Source of the DNA: Populus alba
Taxonomy: Eukaryota > Streptophyta > Magnoliopsida > Malpighiales > Salicaceae
NCBI RefSeq assembly: GCF_005239225.2
Contig: NC_133289.1
Location: forward strand, 6,331,501 to 6,395,500
Length of the DNA: 64,000 nt
Reading direction: 5' to 3'
Positions 1-12,600 of the stretch are shown in pieces. Made by a program: the position numbers and the translations under genes. Within the stretch, counting starts at the first letter, position 1; each line of letters begins with the position of its first letter. Under the pieces are notes generated by a model. That model was given only the letters and a program-made list of their open reading frames with translations. It did no database searches and was not told the origin of the DNA.

Positions 1-2074
1 AGTAATACAATATAGAAAAATATTTGGGGATATAACATGCTTAGCGAGTCATAAATGACATCCACGACTTATATGTCACAATTAACATATGCAACATGTG
101 ATTCACATGTCATTTGTGACTCTAAACAAAATTAAATCTCAAAGCTCTTTTCTTTTTTATTTTTCCCTTTATATCCATCATCTCTCTCTTCATAATTAGT
201 TGTCACTCCTTTCCTCTGGCTATAAACAACCATCTTTTTTATCTTTTTCTAAAGCAAAACACCATGAGATCTCCATCCCTTCTTTGTCGACCATTTGAAT
301 GATGACTATGATTTGAGTTGACAAGACTAAAGCCATGGATAAAATACTTAGTTGACTATATGGAGAATGACTAAGATTATGAATAAGATATTTAATCGAT
401 TGTGTTGACAGGACTAAGGTTATGGATAAGATACTTAATTGGTCATGTTGATGATGATAAGGATATAAATATAATACTTAGTCGACCATGTAGAAGATAC
501 TAAGATTATGGATATGAATTAAAGCCAGCCAATTGGACATAAACAAACTAGTATTGGGTAATAATTAAGGTTATGGAAAACACTCGGGCTATGAATAAGA
601 TATTTACTTGATTAACTAAGTTGATTCGGATTATTTTTTTATTTAATTTATTTATTGTTATTGTTTATTTTTTATTACATTATCAAATTAAACAAGTTTA
701 TTAAATCAAGTCAGGACAATGACTAACTCTTGTATTTTTCTTACTTTTTTTAAAACATTTCCATCTTTTTAGCAACTTCTATTTTTTTTATAGAAAAAAA
801 TAATTTGTCTCATGACCGGTTACTTCTCAAAGTGGCTGGTTCCAACATAATATTTTGTCTCGATTGGATTTCTTAGAATTTTAATTTGAGTTTCGTATGT
901 AAAAGTTTCAGTAATTTTTTACAAAGAATACCAAGATCCGTACAAAACCGCTTTAATTTTCATGCATAACCATAATTCATGGAGGAATGTGGGCAGAGGA
1001 CTCAATTGAGAATTTTCTGAACTTTAAGGTATCCAATTGGTATAAAAATATTCTTTGGGATTCTATAAGGAATTACAATATAATTGGAGACTTATTTAAG
1101 GATTACATCTACCATTGAATAAAACAAAAATTATTATACTTTCTCCCTTCTTTGTTTCCTTTACAAAAAAAAAAAAAATACAATAAAAACTTGTTAAAAT
1201 GATAAATTAAAAGATTAAAAATCATGAAAGGATGAAGAATTGACGGAGTTGCATAAATAACATATATTTTTAGAAATTTTGATATTTTTCATGTAAAAAA
1301 TTAATAAAAAATGATCAATTTACAATGAAAAATCGTTAAAATAACAAACAAAAAATTAGAAATCGTGAAATTGCCGCAAAATGATTAAATTGCACAGGAA
1401 AAGAACACCACTTGTCTTTTGTAATGCCACATTGAAGATACATTCTCATGATTCCATTTCTTAGACTTTCTCAGGCAACAAACAGAATACCCCCCTTGAA
1501 CTCAACTCCTTACAAATAAAAATTAGTAAATTATTATGAACAAAAAGTCAAACCCCATCATGGTATTTGGATATTTCAAAATCGGAACTATACCTCTAGT
1601 TGGTTGGAAGTTAGTAGTTAGTACCTTGGGAACACCAGGCAGGCATTGCCGGCTTATCCAAGTACAGTTCCCCACGTTGGACCAACTTAATGACCGAACG
1701 GACCATACCTTAAAACCCAAAAAATCAAACAACAATGGTCATTTATGTAATTTCACAAGAAAAGAAAACATCACCCGCCTTTTTCTATTCTCAAAAAAAG
1801 GAAAGAAAAAACTAAAAAAAAATCACCCCACCATAAAATGATCAAATTCCTGAATTATTATTAATTATTAGTAATCTAATCATCGGACAGTTTGTCCAAA
1901 TCACCAAACAAGCCCGTTTTCCTGCATTTTGGAGATTAACAGAGAAAGCAACAGACAGGTCTCTCTGTTTTTTTGGGGATTTTTTCTGGTTATCTTTCTC
2001 TCCTTGTCGTGTCTGTTTGAAATCTTAAAATAATAATAATAAAAAAAGAATTTATAGTATATAAGTTTTGATAA
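1..2074. other. Left intergenic region and 5' flank of the ANTH gene
   Basis: No protein-coding gene is supported here. The stretch is AT-rich and holds a 43-44 bp minisatellite at about 317-530, listed separately. The segment from about 1935 to 2074 is pyrimidine-rich and directly precedes the first ATG of the ANTH gene, so it probably contains that gene's 5' untranslated leader. I see no convincing TATA box. The short open frames at 1523-1841 overlap on both strands and resemble no protein I know. Confidence 0.6.
317..530. repeat. Minisatellite, about 43-44 bp period, 5 units
   Basis: Units start at 317, 361, 404, 447 and 490. Each follows the pattern of a GTTGAYxxGACTAAG-like start, then TATGGATAAGATACTTA, then a GTCGACCAT-like end. 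Units differ by point changes but the period is nearly constant. Seen directly in the sequence. Confidence 0.8.
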
Positions 2075-5000
2075 ATGGCAACGTTCACAAGTTTTAGAAA
2101 AGCTTATGGGGCTCTCAAGGATACAACAAAAGTTGGCCTTGCAAAGGTCAATAGTGAATACAAGGTGAGATTTTTGGATTCTTCATCAATTTTTGCTTAA
2201 CGGGTTCTTTTCGTTTTATGATTTTTAATTATGGAATGTTTCTTTCTTTTCCTTTTCTTTTTGGATTTTGAATGGAAGGAATTGGATATTGCCATTGTAA
2301 AGGCTACCAATCATGTTGAATGCCCTCCTAAGGAACGTCATGTTAGAAGTAAGTTTATATTTTGACGTGGGGTGTTTAAGATTTTGATCTGTGATTGTCC
2401 TTTTGAATGGGTTATTGAAACGTGGAAATGGGTTTATTTTGTGATTCATTGTTTCGAATTTTTTTAGGACGTTGATTTGATGATGTTAGTTTTTTGTTTT
2501 CTTTTATTTTTTAATGTTATTCTTTGTTTTTTCTGGTGACTTGCAGAAATATTTTCTGCAACATCAGTAATAAGACCTCGAGCAGATGTGGCATACTGCA
2601 TTCATGCACTTTGTAAGAGATTAGCCAAGACGCAGGATTGGATTGTAATGTTGCTCCTTCTCTCTTTTAAATTTCTTAATTTTGATTAATTATTGTTGTT
2701 TTGTTAAGCCATGTAGGTATTGTTTTAAATTTCTTTGATTAATTTTGCTCTCTCTCTCATTTGAACTTGTATAAATGAGTTTTGATCTAAGCATTGTCGT
2801 GTCATAACCGTAACTTGACAGTTCATCAATGTAAAAATTTCCCACAGATAATAGATGGAACTTGGGTCCTGAAATTTGGGTGTCTTTATGCAGGTTGCGA
2901 TAAAAACGTTGATAGTCATTCATAGGACATTGAGAGAGGGAGACCCTACATTTCGAGAGGAGCTCTTGAACTACTCACATAGAGGAAATATTCTCCAAAT
3001 GTCCAATTTCAAAGATGACTCTAGTTCGCTGGGTATGGAGCCTATGTTCAACATTGTTTTTGTCAGTTTATGTGAACAAGCTTTGAATTTTGAATATCAA
3101 TAGCTTTTTAGATTGCTTTTTTCTGACATGCAGCCTGGGATTGCTCTGCATGGGTTCGTACTTATGCTCTTTTTCTAGAGGAAAGATTGGAGTGTTTTAA
3201 GGTTTTGAAATATGACATTGAAGCTGAGCGCTTGAATAAAGCATCACCTGTGGCAATCAAGGTTTCTTCCGTGCTGTGCATTAATTTGGAATCATATTTT
3301 AACATGGCATCAGATTATGTTTTTATCATGGAACAGCATTAACAAACTATTAATTATAACAGGTGCATAGTAAAACACGGCTCTTGAATGGAGAGGATCT
3401 GTTGGAGCAGCTACCTGCATTGCAGCAGCTTCTTTTTCGTCTACTTGGTTGCCAGGTAAGGGTTGATACTGGTAACAGATTTGCTTAATTTTGGTTAGGG
3501 AACAATGAGATTTCTTTGTGTGGCTTTAGTATCTCCTAACCACTGAGTCATCTTTCATTATATAATCCTTCACTATCCACTTCCTCTAATTTTTGCAGCC
3601 TGAAGGTGGAGCTTATAACAATTATCTAATACAGTATGCCTTGGCTCTGGTATGCATGATACAAATATGTTTTTCTTTCAAGAGTGTTTTCAGCAGTATG
3701 TTTTGCGCAAGTACTTGTAATTCTGAATGACAGGGGAATTTTTCAGTGAAAAATCAGTGCCATATATAACTGAAATTTAAATTATTTCAATTGCCAGATG
3801 AGCTGTGAATTTTCCTTACTGTACTGACCAGTGACAATGCACTTTCTTATCCTCATTGGCAGGGTAAGATTGTGCAGTGAGCTGCAGTCCCTCGTGTTTT
3901 CTAAGTCATTCTCTTAAAGCATTACGGTGCTGTCTTTTTTATTCTTGTGACTTGCTAGAGATAGAGTAAAAGGATGCTTTAAGTGTTTTTTTCCCTTTTT
4001 CTTGTTATCTGGGACCAGAACTGGAAGCCTGCCTGCAGTGCATGATTCTTGGAGTGTTGATACAAATATTCGGTGCATTTGTTATTCCCTGGGGTTATTT
4101 TCATATTGTATCCAAGATCTTCAAGCTTATGGTTTCTACAAGTTATTATTTATAACTATATAATACATCTAATTTTATATCATGGGTCATTATACCAACA
4201 CCTTTTGTTGTATTCCTTTGTTTTTTTAAGTCCTAAAATTGTTGTTTTTCATGCAGGTCTTGAAGGAGAGCTTTAAAATCTACTGTGCAATCAATGATGG
4301 AATTATCAATCTTGTTGACCTGGTAAAACTTGCACTCAAGCGTGTAACTGCCTCTTGGACTAGTTACTTGTACTTTTCCTCTTATATTTCTTCCTCGATT
4401 AACATAAATTCAAAATATTATTACAGTTTTTTGAAATGACAAAACACGATGCTGTCAAAGCTCTTAATATATACAGAAGAGCTGGCCAACAGGTTTTACA
4501 AACGACTGCTTTTAGTGCCAAATGGGGGTGCCTTATTACTTGTTGTCTAGTTTTTAATCCGATTTTGGGCTGTTCAGGCTGAAAATCTTGCTGAATTTTA
4601 TGAACATTGCAAAGGCTTGGAGCTTGCAAGGAACTTTCAGTTTCCAACACTGAGACAGGTTCTCTTTTCCACCAAACTGAAAATTTTAATGAATGCTCTA
4701 GCTGGTTCTTACAGCTTTTCTGTATTGTGCAGCCCCCTCCAACTTTTCTTGCAACAATGGAAGAGTACGTTAAAGAAGCACCTCAGTCAGGTTCTGTCCC
4801 CAAGAGACTGGTGAGAAATTTTATCCATGCGGGAGTTTGCTTTTAAATGAGATGATTAAATAAAAGTTTTTCCTCTGTATTCAAATGTATTGAAATAACA
4901 CTTGAAATATGAGAAATGGAATGTGACACCTTCTGTATGTTTTGGGTTTGTGATAAGCATGCTGTTTCACTAACAGGAGTATACGGAGAATGAGCCCGAG

Positions 5001-7001
5001 GAACCTGAGGAATCTTCAGAACCATTAGAAGTTGAAAAGGTTGATGATGAAAAAATACTGATAGATGTGGAGGAAGAAACTAAAGCTGAGGAAGAGGTGG
5101 TAGAACCTCCATTAGTATCAAACGATGCTATTGGGGATTTGCTAGTAAGATCGACATTTTTCTGCATGTCCTTTTTAGTTGATTTCTTGAGTTCTCTTTC
5201 ACATAGTGTCTCCATATGTTTTTGTTGCAGGGTCTGAATGAAATAAATCCAAAAGCTGCAGAGCTTGAGGAAAGCAATGCAATGGCTCTTGCAATTGTTC
5301 CACCTGGTAGTGCACATATCAATTGATTTATGTTTATTAAGAAATTTTTAGTGCACGTGTGGTAGAGTATAAAAGTTCATTTTGGAGTAGTGTCTCCATG
5401 TCTTATGGATTAAGTGGCCCACCAATCCGTGATATAGAAATTCAGCGCACCTTGTTTAAATGGTTTATATTGCCCTTTCTCTTTTGAAGTGCTGATGGGA
5501 CATAGCAAAAATGTCTTATGAGTTTGTGCAATGATTAGCATCACTCAAGAACCTGTGGAGTTATTCTCTTTCATCTAGTGACACCATCTTTGTGGTCTAC
5601 GGGTGAATTTGAGTTTTCTTCTTTTGGAAAAAAGAAAAGAAAAGAAAGGAATCTTGACCATCTGATTTATCATACATCGCATGTCTCGTGTTTTGTAAAA
5701 TAATTAATGTTACATTGATGCAGGTGTTGATCCTCTGTCTTCATCAAATGCTTTAAGTGAACTTGGTAAGCCAAATGCAACAGGTTGGGAGCTAGCACTT
5801 GTTACCACTCCAAGCAACCCGACTAGCCAACCAATGCAAAGCCAAATGGTCAGTTTATTTTATCCTTTAAAAAAAAAGTATTGATCAGTTTATTTTATCC
5901 TTTTAAAAAAAAGTATTGAGACTTTGAATCTATGCCTTTTCTTTTCTCAAAGAAATATAACAAAAAATTTTGTTATTCACATGAAAACTGGTTCCATTGG
6001 AGTTTTAAGTGAAGCACTGAGCAAATGACCTTCACTTTGTTTTCCTTTTCAGAGGTTAGAGTGGTTTGCTTGTCTTCATGAAGTTGGTTGTTTAAGGGTG
6101 CAATGATGTCTTTTTGAAAATCACCAACCTGAAGTCTTTAGTTTAATCTTTTCTGTAATATAATGGAGCTAATCGAAACTTAGATAGAGCTTTCTCAAGG
6201 ATTAGGTATTTAATTGCATAGCGTTGAATTGGTGCTTTTTGATTTGATGGAATTGACTTGAAACACTGAGCCTGGCTGATGATGTCTTGGGTTCATGCAC
6301 TCGATCCTGAAGCAAAGCTCAATCCAAGTTTCTATTGACTCCAATAGGATTCACTGGCTCCAGTTTAGCAGCTTTAGTGTCGCATATTGCCTAATTGAAG
6401 GTTATTGAATCCTAATTAGCAAACTGAATCAAGTTGGATACACCGACTCCAGCTTAGTAGATTTAAAGTCCCATATTGCCTCATTGAAGGTCAATAAATC
6501 CTATTTTCAACTGAATCATTTTGCCAGTGTAAGCCATGAAAATGTGATACTTGTTTTTGCTTACTCATGATCATGTTCTGGTTTTTGGGTCAGGGTGGTG
6601 GTTTTGACCGGCTATTGCTTGATAGCCTATATGAAGATGATACTGCAAGGAAGCAAATACAAATGCAAAATGCAGGGTACGGATATGGTGCCACAGCTGT
6701 GCACAATCCATTTGAACAACAGGACCCATTTGCAACATCCAACAGCATAGCACCCCCAACGAATGTGCAGATGACGATGATGGCTCAACAACAGCAACAG
6801 TACCAACAGCAGCAAATGATGATGCAACAACACCAACAACAAAACCAGTCGATTGTAGTTCCTTGTCAACACCAACCACAATATCCTCAACAGCAAATGC
6901 AGCAGGTGGGACAGATGGGTACTGCCAACCCATTTGCAGATCCATTTTCGAGTTTCCCACAAAGTTCTGAACCACAGCAAGGAAACCACATGCTAATTTA
7001 G
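2075..7001 (+). CDS. ANTH-domain clathrin assembly protein (AP180/CALM family)
   Basis: Predicted 578-aa endocytic adaptor that links PtdIns(4,5)P2 in the membrane to clathrin coats. Coding exons: 2075-2164, 2279-2348, 2547-2644, 2894-3032, 3134-3261, 3363-3455, 3599-3649, 4257-4322, 4427-4492, 4578-4658, 4733-4810, 4977-5144, 5231-5306, 5724-5848, 6594-7001; every junction is GT-AG and the frame stays open to TAG. The ANTH domain fills roughly residues 20-300. The phosphoinositide motif K-x9-K-x-R-H is exact (K38, K48, R50, H51). An acidic linker follows (about 321-376). The last exon is Q-rich and carries NPF and DPF motifs ([11 protein letters not shown] and NPFADPF), known ligands of EH domains and AP-2. 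The start is the first ATG and begins [20 protein letters not shown]. It resembles the Arabidopsis At5g35200 type. The family call is firm; the exact orthologue is inference. Confidence 0.95.
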
Positions 7002-8923
7002 AGGTCCTTTTTGCCCAATTTGAGTTTATTCTTTGATTCTTTGGAGTAGCAGAGAAATCTTTTCGTTTGCTACGAAGTCTGATTAGTTTATTCTTTATTT
7101 TTCTTTTTTGATGAAAGCTCATAATTTGTTCAACTAGTAAATAATAACTTCATTTATTTTTTGCATTGAGGAACAACAGACCCTTCATTTTGGATCATTG
7201 GATGTAATTTCTCTGACACATCTTTGGACATTGTTTTCAATCATAAATGAAACTGACTACAACACAAGTAAGATGTTCACGAGGGAATCGAAATGCTGTA
7301 GTACATCTGATTATTTTGCTAGAAAAACTCTCAGCATATGTGAATTATTGAAAGCTAGAACAATACTATTTCTCAAGTGGATTATTGGGCGTGCTAGCAG
7401 TAGAAAAGAATAATAATGCATTTGTTACAGGTGCAAAACCCTTAAAGACTATGAGCATAATAATTATATATAAAAAAAACTCTCAAATATTTAATTTTAT
7501 TCATTCATGTCAAACCTATCAAAAGGCTATTAAAACCTTGATAAAAAAAAATAAAAGAAACTTTTCCCTGCATCAGCTGCCATGTGGAAAAAATTGTATT
7601 TATGCTGAATCATGCTACTTCTCTTAAAGAAGTTGGTCATCAAGCAAGAAGCAAAATAGCAGGCATGGGATGGAGGTGCACGTAGAAAGGTCCATGAATA
7701 ACTGCAAAAAATTTCCAAAGATGCAATACTGACTGTCCAATGAATGTTTTGGAGCACATTTTAGATGAAGATTGCCCCTTTTGTTCTTGATTTCTTTGGC
7801 TGTTCATTATGAGTAACCTTGAAGTTTGTTTGAAACAAATGAAGAAAAACTGAGATTCCTCAATCAAATTAGTATACAGCGATGACACTTAAATAGACTT
7901 TATTTAGCATCCTTGCCACTCAGCGTTCTCAAGAGAAATTAAAGAGGGAACTTACTTTATTTGAGTTTTCTGGAGATTCTGGAGTTCTAGCAAACTAGGA
8001 ACTTGTTATCGAACCAGGTTCTCAATCGGGAATTTCGGTTGAGGCTGGGTAGAAAGCTTAACGGGAGGATATCAATACAGTATTAGGAATCGAGGAGTAC
8101 TTTCGGGGACCATCCCTTCCGAGGACTGGTATCTAGCGGAGGCCGGAGGCTGTTGGCGTCAGAAATCCTTTCAATGCAAGTGCTGCTGGCATTGTTCAAT
8201 CATCATGGCATGCAGCCAACAAGACCGCTAAGCTCTAGGCTATTCGGCAGGGGATGCAGCTGGCTCGTCAGGCCAGCTTGGTTGTGTTGAGAGTTCACAT
8301 GATTGCACAGGATTCTCAAGATGCTACTGGATGCATGAATGCTTCTGTCTTGGACAATGCCTGTGCACATTTTGTAGGTAGGAGAGGTGGTGCAACACGG
8401 AGGTAGAATTAGATTTCCGATGACCTACATATAAATACCAAAAATCTGGGCTATTTGGAGTCAGATATCCAGTTTGCTATTCAGCTTGGCCGTGTTCATT
8501 AGCTTTAGCATAGAATTATAGGATTTACAGGAATCAATCACCACCAGCTTGTCCCCTCTTCAATGCCTGTGCAGTGTGTAGCCAAGAAGACAGACACAAA
8601 ACAAGGACTGGACTAGAGACCACTTTTTTATATATAATTGAACTGATTTTTTTATCTAATTTTAAATTATTGAAAAACAATTTTAAATTTTTTTAACAAA
8701 TAAAATTTTGACTGCGACGAGAATACACTTAGCCCAAAAAAGTTTAACCGAGTAATTAAAAACAACAAAAAATTTATCCCCCATTGTTTATATTTCCACA
8801 TCATCCTGTCCACATGGCATATATTTATTGGCTAACTATGAAAAAAACCCTATAATTCTTCTGTTTTTTCTTTGTTTTTTACAGGAAGAAAGAAAGTCTG
8901 GTCTCACACGAAAGGCAGGAGCA
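7002..8923. other. Intergenic region with unassigned coding-like relic
   Basis: The first 200 bases are probably the 3' untranslated region of the ANTH gene. About 8030-8420 is less AT-rich than its surroundings and reads as protein-like sequence in one frame (for example VRNPFNASAAGIVQSSW, then AIRQGMQLARQASLVVL) broken by a TAG. I do not recognise the family. Nothing else is supported, although an AG acceptor-like site at 8883-8884 could close a 5' UTR intron of the next gene. Confidence 0.4.
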
Positions 8924-11435
8924 ATGGCAGAACAAACAGAAACGGCGTCGTCAAGCGAGAATCAATCTTCTAACCCACAAAATTCTCCAGAAGAGAAGCT
9001 CAAGCAACCATCGGTATTACTCAATTTCCGATTCCAATCTCTAAATTTCTTTAACCATTGTTATCAAGCCTTAATTTTTCAATAATGGCTAGCCCTTAAA
9101 AAAAAATGGGTTCATTGTTCTTATATTTTTGGTTTTTTTCTCTCAATTTTTATAAATGGGTTTTCGGTTCTATTGAGATTTTTGGTGGTTTAAGAAGTTA
9201 GGGTGCTTTTTATTTTGTTAGGATTTTAATGGGTTTGTTAGGAATCGGTCATTTTAATGGGTTTTATTTATTTGCATAATTGGAATTTGATGAAAAGGTT
9301 GAATGTTGATGGATTTGTAGTGGAAAAGTTTGGAGCTTTACAGAGAAATAATGATATTTTTTGAAGAAAATATTGTGAAACTGACCAAATTAATAAAGTG
9401 AAGTTTATTTATATATTTTTAGCTGCTTTTCAGTCCAATAGGTTTTCTCCTCGTGCTCTGAGTTGTGCATTCATCATGAATTGAGTCCGATGATGTTGGG
9501 ATTGATCATTGATTGTTTTGTTGACTTAGGTGCCACCGGCATTCTCTGGTTTTCCAGCTTATGCGGATGGTGGTTTTCAGATGTATCCTATCATGTATCC
9601 TGCACTAGTTCCAGGGTTAAATCCTATGCAAAATCAAGAACAAGCGAATCATGGGCCGGGAATTTATGCTGTAGCTGTTCCACAATTTATGGGACCAATT
9701 GCTGGACTTCCTTCAAAAACACTAATTCCTCTCACGCTCAATATACCTACGTAAGTATACCTGTGTTGTGTTAACTGTTGAGAGTTAAGGTTTATAATGT
9801 TGTTCACAATAGGATACATGCATGTATTCTTAGATGCTGTAATCAATGCTATTTATCACAGTCATTCCTAGTTTTCATTTACCTGCTTCTGAGTAATGAT
9901 GCTTGATGATGGTTAACAATGGTGGTACATCTGTGTTGTTAAAAGAATCACATGAACTGCTAAATAATGATTGCTGTTTTTTTCTTATTTTCTGTTCAAC
10001 AGTAGGCCAAGTCATGAGGCTGGGGCAACTGGTGATCAAGCACAAGGTGGACAACAACAACAACCACAGCAGCAGCAGCAGCAACATCCTGCTCACCCAA
10101 GACAAATTGTTGTTAGGAGATTTCAAATTGCATTTCAGTTGGATTTGTTTCTCATACTTAAGCTGGTAGCCGTAATCTTTTTGTTCAACCAAGATGGGTC
10201 AAGACAAAGGCTGCTTGTCCTTGTGTTTTTTGCTTCACTTGTCTACTTGTAAGTAATAAACTTTGGAATAATTGGTTATTTGAGATACATTCTTCACATG
10301 GCTTTTTATTTATTTATTATTGGATACTCTCTTTTAAGTTCTGGAGAAGGAAGCTCTCAAGTTAACCAATCAAGCTCATAGATGTCATATTCCTTGCTTT
10401 CAAAAGTTCTTCTATTTCCAATCACAAATAACACATTAAATAATTCATTGTAGCTCTCCAAGCTGTAGCCCTTTTATTGTTCATATGAAGCTACTTTCGG
10501 TTAGTTGTGCAAGTGGAAGCTCAACCTTCTCAATGTGTGTTGCAGGTACCAAACTGGAGCTCTGACACCATTAGTACGTTGGCTCTCACAAAGCATGCAA
10601 AGGGCAGCTGTGCCTCCCCATCCACCTAGGCCTGCTGCCAGGGTGGAAAATGCTGGTGCTGCAAGGCAGAATGAATATATTGCTTTGGCAGGTACCTTTC
10701 ATTTTCTGAATGCATACTAAGGATGTTGGATGTTTTCTGGATTTTAATTTATTTATTTACGAGGGAGGGGGATTCATGGTGATATTTGATATCCAATTGT
10801 ATGGTATGCAAGGGTACTTCTGCACTTTTGCACAAGTAACCAATAGATGAAGCTTAAACCCATATCAGCTAAACCAGACTAACTGAAGTTTATTTTGCTC
10901 TGTATCAACAACAATTATGAGGTTGATTAATTAATCTTTCAAGTTATATTTACTTTTTCTTGACCTGGTCATGAAAATCCTTGCGTATCCATTAGATATA
11001 CAGTAAGCAGAGTTCATTCAGTACTCTTGCTCTACAGTGAAGTGCTCTTGCACTACAGTCAAGTAGTGTGCTTGTGAGCCCAAGAAAATGACTTTTTTTA
11101 TTATTATTATTATTATTATTTCTAATGGAAGGATCCATGTGTGGGATTAGTTTCTTTTTTATAATTGAAGTTGAGACTTGAGAGGAAAATATGTTTCTGA
11201 TTTTTCTTTGTAACTTCTGGCAATCATGTGACAACTTGTTGCAGAGGGACAAGCTGGGGTCGAGAATGAGAATAGGCCTCCAGAGGATGGTAACCAGGCA
11301 GCTGAGAATGAGAATGTTGCTGAACCTGGTGGAGACAATGGTGGCCACCGCTGGTGGGGAATTGTGAAGGAGATTCAAATGATTGTCTTCGGCTTTATTA
11401 CCTCTCTTCTCCCAGGCTTTCATAACATAGATTAG
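8924..11435 (+). CDS. Predicted membrane protein with hydrophobic hairpin, possibly HERP-like
   Basis: Predicted 297-aa protein from exons 8924-9013, 9530-9750, 10003-10248, 10546-10691 and 11245-11435, all GT-AG, ending in TAG. The N-terminal half is polar and rich in proline, glycine, tyrosine and glutamine, with a short poly-Q tract (residues 121-131). Two hydrophobic stretches lie close together at about 150-166 and 173-187, separated by the polar turn NQDGSRQR, suggesting a membrane hairpin. A Pro/Ala-rich then Glu/Asn-rich linker follows, and the C-terminus has WWGIVKEIQMIVFGFITSLL. The layout (polar N-terminus, membrane hairpin, acidic tail) recalls HERPUD-type ER-associated degradation proteins, but no ubiquitin-like domain is visible, so this is a weak inference. 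The start is the first in-frame ATG; upstream the frame is open without another ATG. Confidence 0.85.
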
Positions 11436-12110
11436 AGCATACTTTAGCAGGCAACAAAACCAGCTTAGAAGCCGGGAAAAAAAATTTCTATCGTTTTCTC
11501 CCGTTCTTACCCCTTTTGAAATAATTAGAAGAGTTCTGCCCCCTTTTCTATTTACTGATAACTTTGATACATTTTGTATGTATTTGTGCAATTATGTCTC
11601 CCCTAGAATAGTTTCTATTATGATCGTGGATTTAGGGTTTCACATATACTAAATTTACGTGTACTGATAACTTTGATACATCTTGTAAATTCTTGCAACG
11701 CCATGCACTAAATCTGATTCTTGGTTTGTGACAGAAGAATCAGAATTTTCAGGCTGCTGTTGCTGCGTGCTTTCTGCATCTTTTATGAAATATAAATGTC
11801 ATTTTTCTAACAAATTAGTAATAGTTGAGAACGAATATTTTTTTATTATCACCTAAACCAATACTTCGAGGCAAATGGAGTTGGAATTGGTTCTCTGTTT
11901 CTTGAGTTGTCTCTTGTTAAACTAAAGATGAGTGATCAATCCAGTGAACCAAATGGTAAAAGTCTTGCACATTAATACCAGCTGAACTCCTTCCTTCAAA
12001 CTGGGATTAATGTGCAAGACTCCGAGTAGTGAAAGTTCCCAAAGGCCTGCCTTTGGTTCATTCCCAAGTTCAGAAATAAAAGACTCTGGATCCCGGTTCC
12101 CCGGCTGAAA
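11436..12110. other. 3' flank of the membrane-protein gene
   Basis: It contains the probable 3' UTR of the preceding gene (to about 11800) and the hairpin at 11961-12021, listed separately. A minus-strand open frame at 11922-12137 runs through the hairpin and resembles nothing I know, so it is not called. Confidence 0.5.
11961..12021. repeat. Compact inverted repeat: 21-nt arms, 19-nt loop
   Basis: The arms 11961-11981 and 12001-12021 are reverse complements at 20 of 21 positions; the inner 15 bp of AGTCTTGCACATTAAT type match perfectly. The loop is 11982-12000. Either strand could form a stable 61-nt stem-loop. A second small inverted repeat of CCAAAGGC/GCCTTTGG lies just downstream near 12040. 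It may be a small-RNA precursor, a MITE remnant or an accidental foldback; sequence alone cannot decide. Confidence 0.7.
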
Positions 12111-12116
12111 TAAAAC

Positions 12117-12600
12117 CACCAAGATTTGCTCATCCAAATCCTCGCAAGATTAACAGCAAAACCACTTATCCATGTCCAAACACTGGCTTTCCCTCGTCTC
12201 CAGTCCTCAATTATTTAGCTTGAAAATCCCGACAAAACAACTTCAGCCCTTTTCTTGCATAAACCATCTACTCAGCAATTCCAATACCTCTCTCTGGCTC
12301 ATGATTAGGTCACGTTACTTCTCTTACTTGCACCAAAGACCTTGGCATCAAGATTTTGCAGTCTTACATTGTCTTACTCCTTTGTTCAAGTTCATCTACA
12401 TTGGACACCAATGGTAAGTATCATATTTATAATCCAACTACCGAGCAATTCTTGACTCTTAATCCTTCAGTTCTTGATGATACATCTTCACTTCTTTTAA
12501 GCATGAGCTTGACATTTGATCTTTCTTGCCATTGCGAAGTTACATGCGTTCCAAGTTCACATGCGCAGATGAAATATCAGAGAACTTTTACTATTAAATA
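12117..12600 (+). pseudogene. F-box protein pseudogene (F-box plus F-box-associated region)
   Basis: Pieces of an F-box protein appear in order but in three frames. From 12123 the F-box start reads DLLIQILARLTAKPLI. From about 12166 the next frame gives VSKHWLSLVSSPQLFSL, the usual F-box end. From about 12350 a third frame gives ILQSYIVLLLCSSSS followed by GKYHIYNPTTEQFLTLNPS, typical of the F-box-associated region (in intact relatives, ILQSCNGLLLC and YNPTTKQF). At least two frameshifts, a loss inside the F-box, and a TAG near 12599 rule out a full product. Intact relatives act as substrate receptors in SCF ubiquitin ligases. Family recognition is from these motifs. Confidence 0.8.

Noticed and set aside
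6571..7122. 183-aa open frame on the minus strand
   Set aside because: It is the antisense of the Q-rich last exon of the ANTH gene; CAG/CAA repeats open other frames.
10992..11591. 199-aa open frame on the minus strand
   Set aside because: It overlaps the last exon of the predicted membrane protein in antisense, has poly-Asn from an ATT microsatellite, and shows no domain.
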